Shown: positions 38,362 through 47,602 of the stretch, one piece after another | Position numbering within the stretch: the stretch's first letter is position 1 | Layout of the letters: every line of letters starts with the position of its first letter | Source: G965212025 sp965237985 | GTDB lineage: Bacteria > Pseudomonadota > Gammaproteobacteria > Poriferisulfidales > Oxydemutatoraceae | Direction: 5' to 3' | Assembly (NCBI GenBank): GCA_965237985.1 | Contig: OZ250161.1 | Coordinates: 62,001-126,000 of the forward strand | DNA: 64,000 nt | Notes under the pieces: model-generated | Told to the model about the DNA's origin: nothing | The model's database searches: none | Seen by the model: the letters and a program-made list of their open reading frames with translations, nothing else | Translations under genes and position numbers: made by a program

Positions 38362-39645
38362 ATGGTGCGTGTTGCCATAGCGTTGCTTGCCTTGTTTTGG
38401 GCTGCGGAGCCTGCGTTTGCCCAAACTGATTGTCCAGCACTTGAAGGAGACGGAATCCCGAGTTCTCCGTATCAAGTGGTGACGCTCTGCCAACTGCAAG
38501 GCATACGCTCAAACCTGACAGCACATACGCATTGGCCGCCCACATTGACGCGAGTACAACCGTCAATTTGAACGGCGGAGCCGGCTTTGAGCCTATTGGG
38601 TCCGTGAATAATCCATTTTCTGGTTCTTTCGTGAACAACGGCAACCATGTGATTACTGGTCTGACCATCAACCGCCCCAGAATGAGTTATGTCGGCCTGT
38701 TTTCGTACTTGGTGTCTGGGGCGATGATACGGGGCGTGATACTGGTGGATGCGCGCATGACCGGTAACAGTTACGTGGGTTCTTTGGTTGGTTACAGTTT
38801 AGGGACGATTAAGGATAGTTCCGCGACGGGTTCGGTTTCGGGACGAGAAGAAGATATCGGCGGCCTGGTTGGGCGCAACCAGGGAACAATCAGCAACAGC
38901 TATACGACGGGTTCGGTTTCGGGAAATACAGATATCGGCGGTCTGGTGGGGGACAACCGTGGAACAATCAGCAACGGCTTTGCGACGGGTTCGGTTAAGG
39001 GAAATGATGATGTCGGCGGTCTGGTGGGGGGGACTTAGGAGGAAATGTCTCCCGCAGAGCTACTACTACGCCAGGGGGGCGAACAATAACCTCGGAGAGC
39101 CACGCAGTATCGAGCAGATGCGTTGCCCGACGATGGCCAGCGTGGTGGACAGCGTGCCCTGTATGAATGTTGTTACCTACAATGGCTGGAACACGGATGT
39201 TTGGAACTTTGGCAGTGAAACCGAATTGCCGCAATTGAAAAACAACCCCAACCCAGACTTGAATCGCAAACCCTATATCGGGGGTCTCGGCGAGCGAACA
39301 GTGCGGGTTGCCCCCGAAACCGGGAGCACGACCTTGGCTTTTGAGGCGGTCGATGCCGCCTCTGCGGGAGTGAACGAGACCTTGACTTGGTCGCTTTCAG
39401 GACTGCCGCCCGCATTGAAGGGTCTTGCCTATTTTGACTCAGTCAATGGCATGACCGGAACGGCAAGTGGTTCCAGTGCGAGACTTACTATCAAGCCCGG
39501 AGCGTGGGGTACAGAAGGTACGTTCTTTGACGTGGTTCTCATGAACAGTGTTTCGGCCGATAGTGACAGGGTTCGGGTTCAGGTTGTGGGGGGGACGTCG
39601 TTGCAACTGCGTATCAGGGTGTATCTGGGTGGTGCAACGAGGTAG
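38362..39645 (+). pseudogene. GLUG-motif surface protein, frame broken twice
   Basis: The product starts with a signal peptide (MVRVAIALLALFWAAEPAFAQ). After about 50 codons the frame shifts near 38525-38535, where LTA should run into YALAAHIDAST. The second segment carries GLUG repeats (DIGGLVGRNQGTISNSYTTG and similar, at least three), typical of secreted adhesins. A run of seven G at 39025-39036 then ends this frame. With six G it would continue as GGLRRKCLPQSYYYARGANN into a C-terminal part with an Ig-like or cadherin-like segment (ERTVRVAPETGSTTLAFEAVD). The two shifts make it a pseudogene or a phase-variable gene. Confidence 0.8.
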
Positions 39646-40150
39646 GGATTTTAGGAGATGTCTGGGACACGGGGGGAGTGACTGGATACGACGGTCAGAG
39701 AGTGGCAAGTCAATTTGACAGGTGCCTGTTATCCATCAGCCCGGTGGTGCCGGCAAGACCTGCAAATGCGTCTGCAACAGTAGTTTCGTTGAGACAGTTT
39801 GATGGTTGACAGGTCGGGTGTCGTTAGGCACATGGCGTTTGCTGTCGGGCACGCCCGGCACAACTTTGGGGGTTAGGCGTGTCGTCGGGCGCATAGCCCT
39901 TGCACCAAAAATACTGCTGGCCGGGGCTGCCACTAATCCTGCCTAGTGCGGGCCAATCTGAAGACTTGGGTATAACGCATTGGCTCGCTCGGCGAGTTCC
40001 TTCCGACAATAACTGAAGGGTATTGGTCTCTCGGACGTGGGTTTGCAGGGGCAACTGCGTATCAGGGTGTATTTGGGTGGTGCAACGAGGCAGGGATTTT
40101 GAGGGATGTCTGGGACACGGGGGGAGTGACTGGACAAGACGGTCAGAGAT
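39603..40150 (+). repeat. Duplicated 3' end of the GLUG gene, 448 bp apart
   Basis: 39603-39702 (last codons of the GLUG gene, its stop and downstream sequence) recurs at 40051-40150 with a few substitutions; gcaactgcgtatcagggtgt opens both copies and both end near gacggtcagag. The 348 bp between the copies carry no recognisable gene. Confidence 0.88.
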
Positions 40151-40165
40151 CTGATGGGACCATAC

Positions 40166-40201
40166 TGTAAGATGTAGAAATTCAGGCAATAGGCGCTAAT
40201 T
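40166..40201. repeat. 36-bp direct repeat, left copy, flanking the IS481 element
   Basis: The block beginning tgtaagatgtagaaattc and ending ggcgctaatt is identical here and at 41424-41459. IS481-type elements usually generate only a few bases of target duplication, so 36 bp is unusual. The block itself contains tgtagaaattcag, the same variant of the IS terminus seen in the array at 10484. Confidence 0.9.
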
Positions 40202-41423
40202 TGTAGAAGTTTAGACTTGATCTGACAGTTACCCGTTTATCAGCAACCGACTGTCAGGTTAAGTTTAGTTCAAAGAACTTTTCCTTCCAGATTGATTTGC
40301 CGTCGATGAGAGTTTCCATCGGCGTTCTCCCACAGCACATTTTGCCTTGGTGAGTTCGTTGAGTATTGTATTTGATGAGCCATTTGTCAAGATCAATTTG
40401 TAATTCTTCTATCGATTGATAGATTTTCTTACGCAAGGTCACTTGGTAAAACTCATTGAGAAGGGTCTTGTGGAAGCGTTCACAAATGCCATTGGTTTGC
40501 GGTGACCTGACTTTGATTTTGGTGTGCTCAATATCATTCAAAGCCAGGTAGAGCTGGTAATCATGTTGGTCAGCTCGACCACAATATTCTGTACCACGGT
40601 CGGTGAGAATCCGCAGCATGGGAAGTGCTTGTTCCTCATAGAACGGCAACACACGATCATTGAGCATATCAGCGGCGGTAATCGGCGTTTTGGTGGTGTA
40701 GAGCTTGGCATGAGCGACTTTACTGTAAGTATCAACAAACGTCTGCTGATAGACTCGGCCAATACCCTTGAATGTACCCACATAGTAAGTGTCTTGCGAG
40801 CCCAAATAGCCAGGGTGGGCTGTTTCTATCTCACCACAGGCCTGATCGTCTTGTTTGCGTTCCATGGCAGCGACTTGAGGCTCAGTAAGAATCAGGCCTT
40901 CAGTGGCCACTTTATCGGATAGTGCTTTGAGTCGATCTTTAAGGCAAGCCAGGTTATGGCGTAACCAAATACTTCGTACGCCCGTCGGCGAAACAAATGT
41001 CCCCATTTTGCGTAGCTCATTGCTGGTTCGGGTCTGCCCATGGGCAGGTTCTTCCAGAGCGTGTTCAACGACGATGGATTCAATCGCAGGATCAACTCTA
41101 TTTTTGAGGTTCGCGATACGCCTGTTTTGATCAAAAAGTGCTTCAATGCCACCTTCATCAGCAGCGGCTTTGTATCGATAGAAAGTATCTCTGGATACGC
41201 CCATCATCTTGCAGGCTTTTGAGACGTTTCCGAGTTCTTCAGCCAGATTGAGTAGGCCGACTTTATATTTAATGACTTTATCGTTAGTATGGATCATGAG
41301 AGTTACCTCTTTGTTTGGATGTTAATATTGCAGTTACATCTAAACGGGTAACTCTCACTAAATCAAGCTTCGCTGCGCTCAGCTTGATTGAGTGATGTGT
41401 CAGATTGGGTCTAAACTTCTACA
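40202..41423 (-). mobile_element. IS481-family insertion sequence, complete
   Basis: The element is about 1222 bp, bounded by the inverted ends TGTAGAAGTTTAGAC at 40202 and GTCTAAACTTCTACA ending at 41423. It carries one transposase. A subterminal inverted repeat (ctgacagt/actgtcag, 40222-40257) overlaps the transposase stop and could act as a terminator. A 36-bp direct repeat flanks it. Confidence 0.9.
40254..41297 (-). CDS. IS481-family transposase
   Basis: DDE transposase of 347 residues. The N-terminal helix-turn-helix (LGNVSKACKMMGVSRDTFYRY) recognises the element ends; the rve integrase core follows, with TDRGTEYCG for the second Asp and the ERFHKTLLNEFY segment for the catalytic Glu. 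The C-terminal integrase part ends in RTPMETL. The frame is complete, so the element may still be active. Truncated relatives of its end occur at 10484-11002 and 63487-63532. Confidence 0.93.
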   Translation of the reverse strand: MIHTNDKVIKYKVGLLNLAEELGNVSKACKMMGVSRDTFYRYKAAADEGGIEALFDQNRRIANLKNRVDPAIESIVVEHALEEPAHGQTRTSNELRKMGTFVSPTGVRSIWLRHNLACLKDRLKALSDKVATEGLILTEPQVAAMERKQDDQACGEIETAHPGYLGSQDTYYVGTFKGIGRVYQQTFVDTYSKVAHAKLYTTKTPITAADMLNDRVLPFYEEQALPMLRILTDRGTEYCGRADQHDYQLYLALNDIEHTKIKVRSPQTNGICERFHKTLLNEFYQVTLRKKIYQSIEELQIDLDKWLIKYNTQRTHQGKMCCGRTPMETLIDGKSIWKEKFFELNLT

Positions 41424-41459
41424 TGTAAGATGTAGAAATTCAGGCAATAGGCGCTAATT
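41424..41459. repeat. 36-bp direct repeat, right copy
   Basis: Identical to the left copy at 40166-40201. The stop codon and last codons of the adjacent Fic gene lie inside this copy, so it is the ancestral site and the left one is the duplicate. Confidence 0.9.
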
Positions 41460-42555
41460 CATAACTTGTACTGCGGCCACCGGCATCTGATTTTAATAAG
41501 ACCCCATGATTCAGCAGGTCCGTGATATCGCGTAACGCGGTATCCGGTGAGCACTTGGCAATCTTTCCCCACTTGCTGCTAGTGAGTTTTCCTTCAAAAC
41601 CATCCAGCAAACTATTAAGCAGTTTGATTTGCCGTTCATTCATCGGCGTGCCTGCCCAATGCTGCCAGAATCGCACCTTGGTCAACACCGCTGACAAGGT
41701 CACATCTGCACCCTGCATTGCGCGCAGCAAACAACCCAGAAACCACGCCAACCAATCCGTCACATCCAGCGTGCTCTTTTGTGTCAGCTCTAGTCTGTCG
41801 TAATAGTCTTTTCTCTCTTGTCGGATCTGTGCCGATAAACTGTAAAAACGTTGTGGAGACTGATCAGCTCGCGCCAGTGCCATGTCACCCACCGCTCTTG
41901 AGATACGACCATTGCCGTCATCAAAAGGATGAAGGGTGACAAACCAGAGATGAGCCAAGCCTGCCTTAATCATCGGATCAGACTCATCAGCGGCATTAAA
42001 CCAGCGCAAAAACGCTGACACTTCGGAAGTCAATTGTTCAGCAGGTGGTGCCTCGTAATGCACCGTTTCACGACCTATGTGCCCGGACACGACCTGCATC
42101 GGTCCCGATGCATCATCACGCCAATCACCGGTGTTTATTTTGTTCATCCCACTGTAACCGGTGGGAAACAACGCCGCATGCCAACCGAACAGACGATCTT
42201 CTGTGAGCGGTTGGTCAAAACGGCCTGTGGCATCCAGCACCATATCCACCACACCGTCTACATGTCGGTCAGCAGGTGCTAAAGCACCCACATCAACACC
42301 TAGGCGGCGTGCGACCGAGGATCTCACTGTTTCGGGGTTTAGGTGTTCACCTTCTATTTCACTGGTTTTGAGAACTTCCTCTGTCAACACCTGCAAAGTG
42401 GCCTGATCACGTAATCCCATGCCGATGTTCTGCATACGCCCGAGGAGATGCCCCTGAGCGTGGTGAACCTTTGCCAATAGGCCGACGAGACGTTCAGCAT
42501 CATAGTACCAACGAGGCCAGTCAGTGTGTTGCCAGATATATTTGCTGCTATTCAT
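41440..42555 (-). CDS. Fic-domain protein with DUF4172-type N-terminus
   Basis: Fic enzymes transfer AMP or related groups to protein hydroxyls. This 371-residue protein has the catalytic motif HPFDDGNGRISR (residues 209-220) and an inhibitory helix motif TSEIEGE (residues 64-70) upstream, the class II arrangement that restrains the active site. The N-terminus WQHTDWPRWYYD is typical of the DUF4172 subgroup. The C-terminal winged-helix-like part (SSKWGKIAKCSPDTALRDITDLLNHGVL) may bind DNA. No antitoxin gene is adjacent. The target is unknown. Confidence 0.92.
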   Translation of the reverse strand: MNSSKYIWQHTDWPRWYYDAERLVGLLAKVHHAQGHLLGRMQNIGMGLRDQATLQVLTEEVLKTSEIEGEHLNPETVRSSVARRLGVDVGALAPADRHVDGVVDMVLDATGRFDQPLTEDRLFGWHAALFPTGYSGMNKINTGDWRDDASGPMQVVSGHIGRETVHYEAPPAEQLTSEVSAFLRWFNAADESDPMIKAGLAHLWFVTLHPFDDGNGRISRAVGDMALARADQSPQRFYSLSAQIRQERKDYYDRLELTQKSTLDVTDWLAWFLGCLLRAMQGADVTLSAVLTKVRFWQHWAGTPMNERQIKLLNSLLDGFEGKLTSSKWGKIAKCSPDTALRDITDLLNHGVLLKSDAGGRSTSYELAPIA

Positions 42556-42639
42556 GCGGAGATTATGGGCTTTATTCTCTGCAAGGTCAATTCTTTCACC
42601 GCATATTATGCGGTGTTAAATGATCTTATTCACCGCAAT

Positions 42640-43048
42640 TAAGTGGCTGCGGATCAATATAAATCAGTTTTAGTCCGCCTTCTTTTTCTATCTCCTCGTG
42701 CAGAACCCCACTTTTCAAACTGGATGAACAAGTTTGTTGTCGCCCCAAATGAGCTTGTTTGTCCAACCAGCAATTTGCCTGCTTCTATCATCAAAATCAA
42801 AAAGCATTTGTTGGGCTTGCTTTTTGGTATCTTGGGTATTTTCCGCCCTTGGCTCATCTACCAACCGCAATTGTTTGAAAGGGTAAGACAACATTTGCCA
42901 CTTCACAGATTTTTCCATTCCATACCAGTTCAACCTCTTTTTTATCTGCGAAAAGTAAAAAACGAAATTTTTCCGGAAGTGGTTTTCCAGATTCAAGATA
43001 TTTGATAATAGCCCTTACTTCCTTTTTAGTTAGATTAACTTTATCCAT
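42640..43048 (-). pseudogene. N-terminal remnant of a site-specific DNA methyltransferase
   Basis: ATG 43048 opens MDKVNLTKKEVRAIIKYLES, continuing to VELVWNGKICEVANVVLPFQT, a typical beginning of type III-like or stand-alone adenine methyltransferases. The frame then shifts to one encoding VDEPRAENTQD and WTNKLIWGDNKLV, and shifts again to LHEEIEKEGGLKLIYIDPQP, where the catalytic DPPY-type motif should be. Nothing follows. At least two frameshifts and a truncation show decay. Confidence 0.8.
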
Positions 43049-43052
43049 AGTT

Positions 43053-43160
43053 TTACTTCATTAAATCATTAGGAGTAATGTCGAGAGCATCAGCGGTTTT
43101 TTTAACCGTATCAATTAAACCTTGTGATAGTGGTGTTTTGTTTCTTACCCACAAAATGAT
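43053..43160 (-). pseudogene. Fragment of a helix-turn-helix (XRE-like) regulator
   Basis: The minus strand reads VRNKTPLSQGLIDTVKKTADALDITPNDLMK, the C-terminal half of an XRE-type helix-turn-helix domain. It ends four bases before the methyltransferase remnant, an arrangement seen in restriction-modification control loci. Its 5' half is missing; sequence continues directly into the 3' end of tRNA-Ser, suggesting loss at that junction. Confidence 0.55.
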
Positions 43161-43170
43161 GAAACGGGTA

Positions 43171-43262
43171 TGGCGGAGAGAGAGGGATTCGAACCCTCGA
43201 CACGGAATTCCCCGTATACACGCTTTCCAGGCGTGCGCCTTAGACCGCTCGGCCATCTCTCC
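43171..43262 (-). tRNA. tRNA-Ser (GGA)
   Basis: The minus strand folds as a class II tRNA with the acceptor stem ggagaga/tctctcc, an anticodon loop ctGGAaa and a long variable arm. The CCA end is encoded (tgg at 43171-43173). The 3' end abuts truncated foreign genes, which fits use as an integration site. Confidence 0.96.
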
Positions 43263-43860
43263 AGAAACCCTTCTGTTTTTTAGTCCAGGTCGGCGGTCGC
43301 CGAGTGAAATCATTCTCGACTTGCGCCCTGCACAACGCACAGCACTGGCGACGGCTTCCGGCACACCCAACAACTGCCAGTCTTGCCGTGGTCAGGATGG
43401 GCTATGGAACAGAAGCCACTATAATTGTAGCAATCTGTCCATGCATTTTCCAAGCAGTGTTGCGGGTAGGCAATACAATCCCATTTGGAGAAAAAGCTGG
43501 GTTTTCGCTGTGCCGTTGGAAGATTTTCGTGATTCGAGGTTCGTCCGTACTTTGAGACAGGTGTGTATGGATAACGCGGTTGCGCGTCATGTCAAAATCG
43601 GTGTTTGGTTATATCCTTGGGGATGCTCTGCTAGGTGCAGCTTAACTGGAGGGATTCCACTTTGCAAGGGGATGAAAGGGGTTGTAGTAACGGTATGTGT
43701 GGCTGCTTTTGGCACCCCGGAATTCTGATTTGTTGCATTCTGGGTAAAAAAGTTGGTAAAACCAGCTTAAGATTTTTGAGAAGTATCCAGAAATTTATTA
43801 GAAGTTTATTGGTAGTTTGTGAGAACTCCTGTTATTGTAGAATAAGCATCAGGAGTGTTT
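43263..43860. other. Intergenic stretch, no gene recognised
   Basis: Open frames here have no familiar domain, and the part nearest the tRNA is only its complement. The last 100 bases before the Fic gene become AT-rich. Confidence 0.4.
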
Positions 43861-44928
43861 ATGTTTATCCCGAAATTTCAAATCAGCCCAAAACTGAGCA
43901 AAGCTCTTATGGAAATTGAGGCGTGCCGACAGGCTGTCGCCTACTTGTCCGTTACGGTGACTTTGTTGGACAGTTTACGCAAAAGCGCCCGGCTTGTTTC
44001 CACTCATTATTCAACTCAGATTGAAGGCAATCGCCTGACACAAGAACAGGTTCAGGAAGTGGTTTTACAGGGCGGCACGTTCCCCAACCGGGAGCGAGAC
44101 GAGCAAGAGGTTCGCAATTATTACCGCGCTCTTGATTACGTGGACACGCTTCTGGCCTCCCCCGGCGAGTTGACGGAGGCACACGTCCAGACCCTGCACG
44201 GGCTGGTCATGAACGGCAAGAACAAGCCTACCCCATACCGCGACGGACAAAATGTCATTCGCGATAGCGCCTCCGGCGGTATCGTTTACATGCCGCCCGA
44301 GGCAAAAGACGTGCTGGAATTAATGACCGAACTGGTAGCGTGGATAAAAAGCCAACGCACAACGAACAAACTCCCGGTTCCGATCATGGCCGGGCTTGTC
44401 CATTACCAGTTCGCGACTGTCCACCCTTATTATGACGGCAATGGCAGAACGGCGCGGCTGCTGACAAACCTTCTTCTCCATAAGGCGGGATACGGCCTCA
44501 AGGGCATCTATTCGCTTGAAGAATACTATGCGCGGAACCTTGGGGTATACTATGAAGCCTTGAGCGTTGGCCCGTCTCACAACTACTACACGGGCCGTGT
44601 AGAGGCCGACCTGTCCGGCTGGAACGAATATTTTTGCCTTGGCATGGCGGATGCATTTTCAACGGTTCGTGCCAAGGCTGCAGAGGCTGCAAAAAGGTCA
44701 CGCCCGGATCAGACAGAGCAACTGCGCAGGCTGGATGCCAGACAGCGGCAAATCCTGATACTATTTGAAACGGACGCATATGTTACCACAAAGCAAATCG
44801 CCGAACACCTCGGCATCCATCGCCGCACGGCTCTTAATCTTTGCAATCAATGGCTCAAGGACGGTTTTTTCATTCAATATGGCGAGGCAAGGAAAAGCCG
44901 AAAATATGGGCTGGCAAGCGAAGACTGA
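43861..44928 (+). CDS. Fic-domain protein with C-terminal winged helix
   Basis: A 355-residue Fic protein. The catalytic motif is HPYYDGNGRTAR (residues 188-199), and the inhibitory helix is STQIEGN (residues 51-57) near the N-terminus. The C-terminal 60 residues (ITVTT-like helix with VTTKQIAEHLGIHRRTALNLCNQWL) form a helix-turn-helix. ATG 43861 follows aggag at 43851. It is unrelated in detail to the Fic gene at 41440, so the two are separate acquisitions. The IS1595-type element follows 15 bp downstream. Confidence 0.92.
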   Translation: MFIPKFQISPKLSKALMEIEACRQAVAYLSVTVTLLDSLRKSARLVSTHYSTQIEGNRLTQEQVQEVVLQGGTFPNRERDEQEVRNYYRALDYVDTLLASPGELTEAHVQTLHGLVMNGKNKPTPYRDGQNVIRDSASGGIVYMPPEAKDVLELMTELVAWIKSQRTTNKLPVPIMAGLVHYQFATVHPYYDGNGRTARLLTNLLLHKAGYGLKGIYSLEEYYARNLGVYYEALSVGPSHNYYTGRVEADLSGWNEYFCLGMADAFSTVRAKAAEAAKRSRPDQTEQLRRLDARQRQILILFETDAYVTTKQIAEHLGIHRRTALNLCNQWLKDGFFIQYGEARKSRKYGLASED

Positions 44929-44943
44929 CAATATTTAGGAAAG

Positions 44944-45681
44944 GGTCATGACAAGTTAAGCGGCTCTTTTCTGAATATTCCAAGCAAAATCTTGTAAAGA
45001 TTTTGCTTGCGATTGTTGAATCTAAATTCACATTCTTTAAGATGTAAATTGAATGTACTTTTGTCCATCCCTTTAAACTTTACCAACCTAGTTTTTGCAT
45101 AACCCCAAAATGACTCTATGCCATTAATATGAGAATTTCCTCTGGCGAATTCATTCTCACCATGATGAACTCTAAAGTGCTTCTTATAACCAAAATCTAC
45201 TAAACCATTATACCCACGCCAGCCATCAGAATGAACAACACTATCTATGCTTGTTTTACCTCTAATTATCTTGGTTAAAGTCGCTGCAGTGCAATCTGGA
45301 ACAATCTCAGTATAAACTTTATCACCGCGTTTTAATAAACCAAATACTTTGGTTTTACCTTTGGCGCCACGACCACGCACACCTTTGACTCTTTTTGCCC
45401 CAAAGTAAGATTCATCAACTTCAATCTGTCCCACTAATAGGGCAGATTGGTTGGTTGAATCTCTGGCAACCCGCTTGCGAATTGCCTTTAAATATTGATT
45501 AATAGTTTGTCTACTTAACTTTGTTAATTATTGGATTTGAACGGCGTTCAAATCCAAAGAAAAATAGCGAATAATTTCTCTAAATTTATGCTCAGAAATT
45601 CTTGAACGAATTACATATTTGTTTTTCATTGTCATAACAATACTTATCATGTTTTTAAACATGCTTAATTTGTCATGACCC
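44944..45681 (-). mobile_element. IS1595-family element (IS1016 type)
   Basis: The element is about 738 bp. Its inverted ends are gggtcatgacaagttaagc at 44944 and gcttaatttgtcatgaccc at 45663-45681. It carries a single transposase with an internal stop. No matching 8-bp target duplication is visible at the flanks. Confidence 0.85.
44946..45635 (-). pseudogene. IS1595-family transposase with an internal stop
   Basis: Read from ATG 45635 the protein begins MTMKNKYVIRSRISEHKFRE. A TAA stop occupies codon 36 (45528-45530). The frame then continues unbroken with the catalytic region: QIEVDESYFGAK, VVHSDGWRGYNG and GIESFWGYAKTRLVKFKG. From the GTG at 45434 a 162-residue fragment could still be made. 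One substitution disables the gene, and the rest is well preserved. Confidence 0.88.
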
Positions 45682-45700
45682 TACTTTTTTACTAATTTTT

Positions 45701-47602
45701 TCAATACGCACTATTCGCTCCCGCCAGCACGGCCCTTGCCCAACAGGAAACGGAACACCCGGCGGCTTTTGCTGCTACGGCGTATTGGTCGGCCTGTGCC
45801 TGGGTGAGGCGAAATCCGATGAGTGTTGTACTCCCTCTGCTCCGGGCGTCCGGCGGCGGGATGTTTTCGGGCGGGTTGTTCAGTATGTCTCTGGCCCACA
45901 TCGCCACGCTCTGGCCGCTGGCTTTCGCCCGGACAGTGGCGGCGGTGTGAACGGCATTACTCACACGCAGAGCAAACATTATGCTCTTTAGAGGTTGCTT
46001 GACCGTGGCAGGCTTTGCTTTGACTTTGGGCCGTTGAACTTCCTTTATTTTCGACTCGGCTGGGGCTGTTGCTGGTGCCGGGGAAGGTGCGCCACCAAGC
46101 AACACCGCCCTTGCCCAGTACGTTATGGAATGCCCTGCCGCTTCTGCGGCAAGGGCGTATTCTTCGGCTTGGGCAGGGGTAATGCGAAAGCCGATCATTT
46201 TCCGGCGATTTTCACGTCTGGTGTTTACCGGGGGAAGCTGCTCCGGCGGGAAGTTCAGCATCGCGCTGGCCCAAATGCCGACACTCAGCCCCTCGGCCTC
46301 CGCCTTGGCGGCGGCGGCGTATTCTTCCTCGCTGACACGTATGGAAAACATACTGCGTGTGCTTGGTTCATAGGGGTCTTTTGGCGGTTTTAAGTTATGG
46401 CTATTTTGCCTCGGTGTTGCCGATAGCTTTTTCTTCGGCTTGCTTTTACCTTGCAGCAAATCGCGCAAGGTCGCGCCGATCCGCTCGGCGGCGACTTCTG
46501 TGGCTTTATCCGATACGTGGGTATAACGCAAGGTCATGCTGGTTTTGCGATGCCCCAACAGTTTTGAGACCATTGGGATTGTTACCCCCTTGATTACGGC
46601 GTGGCTGGCGAAGGTATGGCGCAGGTCATGGACTCGCACGTCCTCAATTCCCGCCCTTTCGCGCATGTCTCGCCAATACTGATCTATGTTGTTTCGGGGC
46701 AGTTTCGGGTCTTTAATCCACGGAAACACCCACCGGGTGCCGTTTCTTGGTTGGCGTTCCAGAATGCTGATGGCCTTCTTGCTCAAATAAACTTCTCGCT
46801 GCCCGGTTTTGGTGTCGGGTATCTTGATAATGCCGTCACGAATCATCGACCATTCAAGCAAGGTGATCTCCCGATGACGGCACCCGGTCAAAAGGATCAA
46901 GCGGACAATATCCGCGCCCTGCCTGTAGTCCCGGCTTTCCTTTTCGGCATTTTTCAGAACCTTTGATAACCGGGTGATTTCCTCTGACGACAGAAAGCGG
47001 TTAAGAATTTTCTTCGGGTTCTTGCGAATACCCTTGGCCGGGTTTTCGCTCAAATGGCCGCAAACGACTGCAAACTCCAGAATGGACAGAAGAACCTCCA
47101 GTGCGCGATTAGCCCCGCCGGGATAGGTCTTGCTGTAGATGTCGAACCACTCGGCAACCCCCGGCTTGTTGATCTCGTCCAGATACATCTTGCCGAACTC
47201 TGGCAACAAGCGGGAATTGATATAGCTACGGGTCGATCTCTGGCCCGTGGGTTTGAGCAAGACAAATTTCTGCTCATGCCACGCACCAAAAATAAACTCG
47301 TCAAAGCGTGGCGCGTTCGATATGCGCTCGGCCTGTGTCGGCTCTCCCATCTGCAAGCTGGTCAGCGTATCAACGCAAGCCTGACGGGCCTCGGCCTCCG
47401 ACATAACCGGGAACTTTCCCAGCGTTACCTTGTGGATTTTATCGCGTACCAATCCATGCAGGATAAAAGCCTTGTACCCGGTCGGCCTGACGCGAAGGCC
47501 ACACCCGAAAAGCTGATTGTCCCATGCAACGTATTCCTTGCCCTCAACGGCAAGCTGGCGCACACGACTGTCCGTGAGTTTTAATTTCAATTTGCTTTTC
47601 AT
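45701..47602 (-). CDS. Tyrosine recombinase with four C-terminal ribbon-helix-helix-like modules
   Basis: Residues 1-375 form an integrase: an N-terminal DUF4102-type arm-binding domain, a core-binding domain, and a catalytic domain with Arg242 (TGCRHRE), Lys265, His325/Arg328 (HDLRHTF), His351 and Tyr360. The 250-residue extension is unusual: four modules at about 418-449, 469-502, 542-575 and 594-627, each with a short beta strand (FSIRVS, IGFRIT, FALRVS, IGFRLT) and two helices ending in WAxAxL or WARxxL. Modules one and three resemble each other, as do two and four, with FPPEQLPP/NPPENIPP linkers after one and three. The pattern fits ribbon-helix-helix DNA binding. The ATG overlaps the next recombinase by four bases. 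Confidence 0.9.
   Translation of the reverse strand: MKSKLKLKLTDSRVRQLAVEGKEYVAWDNQLFGCGLRVRPTGYKAFILHGLVRDKIHKVTLGKFPVMSEAEARQACVDTLTSLQMGEPTQAERISNAPRFDEFIFGAWHEQKFVLLKPTGQRSTRSYINSRLLPEFGKMYLDEINKPGVAEWFDIYSKTYPGGANRALEVLLSILEFAVVCGHLSENPAKGIRKNPKKILNRFLSSEEITRLSKVLKNAEKESRDYRQGADIVRLILLTGCRHREITLLEWSMIRDGIIKIPDTKTGQREVYLSKKAISILERQPRNGTRWVFPWIKDPKLPRNNIDQYWRDMRERAGIEDVRVHDLRHTFASHAVIKGVTIPMVSKLLGHRKTSMTLRYTHVSDKATEVAAERIGATLRDLLQGKSKPKKKLSATPRQNSHNLKPPKDPYEPSTRSMFSIRVSEEEYAAAAKAEAEGLSVGIWASAMLNFPPEQLPPVNTRRENRRKMIGFRITPAQAEEYALAAEAAGHSITYWARAVLLGGAPSPAPATAPAESKIKEVQRPKVKAKPATVKQPLKSIMFALRVSNAVHTAATVRAKASGQSVAMWARDILNNPPENIPPPDARSRGSTTLIGFRLTQAQADQYAVAAKAAGCSVSCWARAVLAGANSAY

Noticed and set aside
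43078..43728. 216-residue plus-strand frame over tRNA-Ser
   Set aside because: It runs through the complement of a clear tRNA gene and has no domain; phrases such as RERDSNPRHG are a known translation artefact of tRNA genes.
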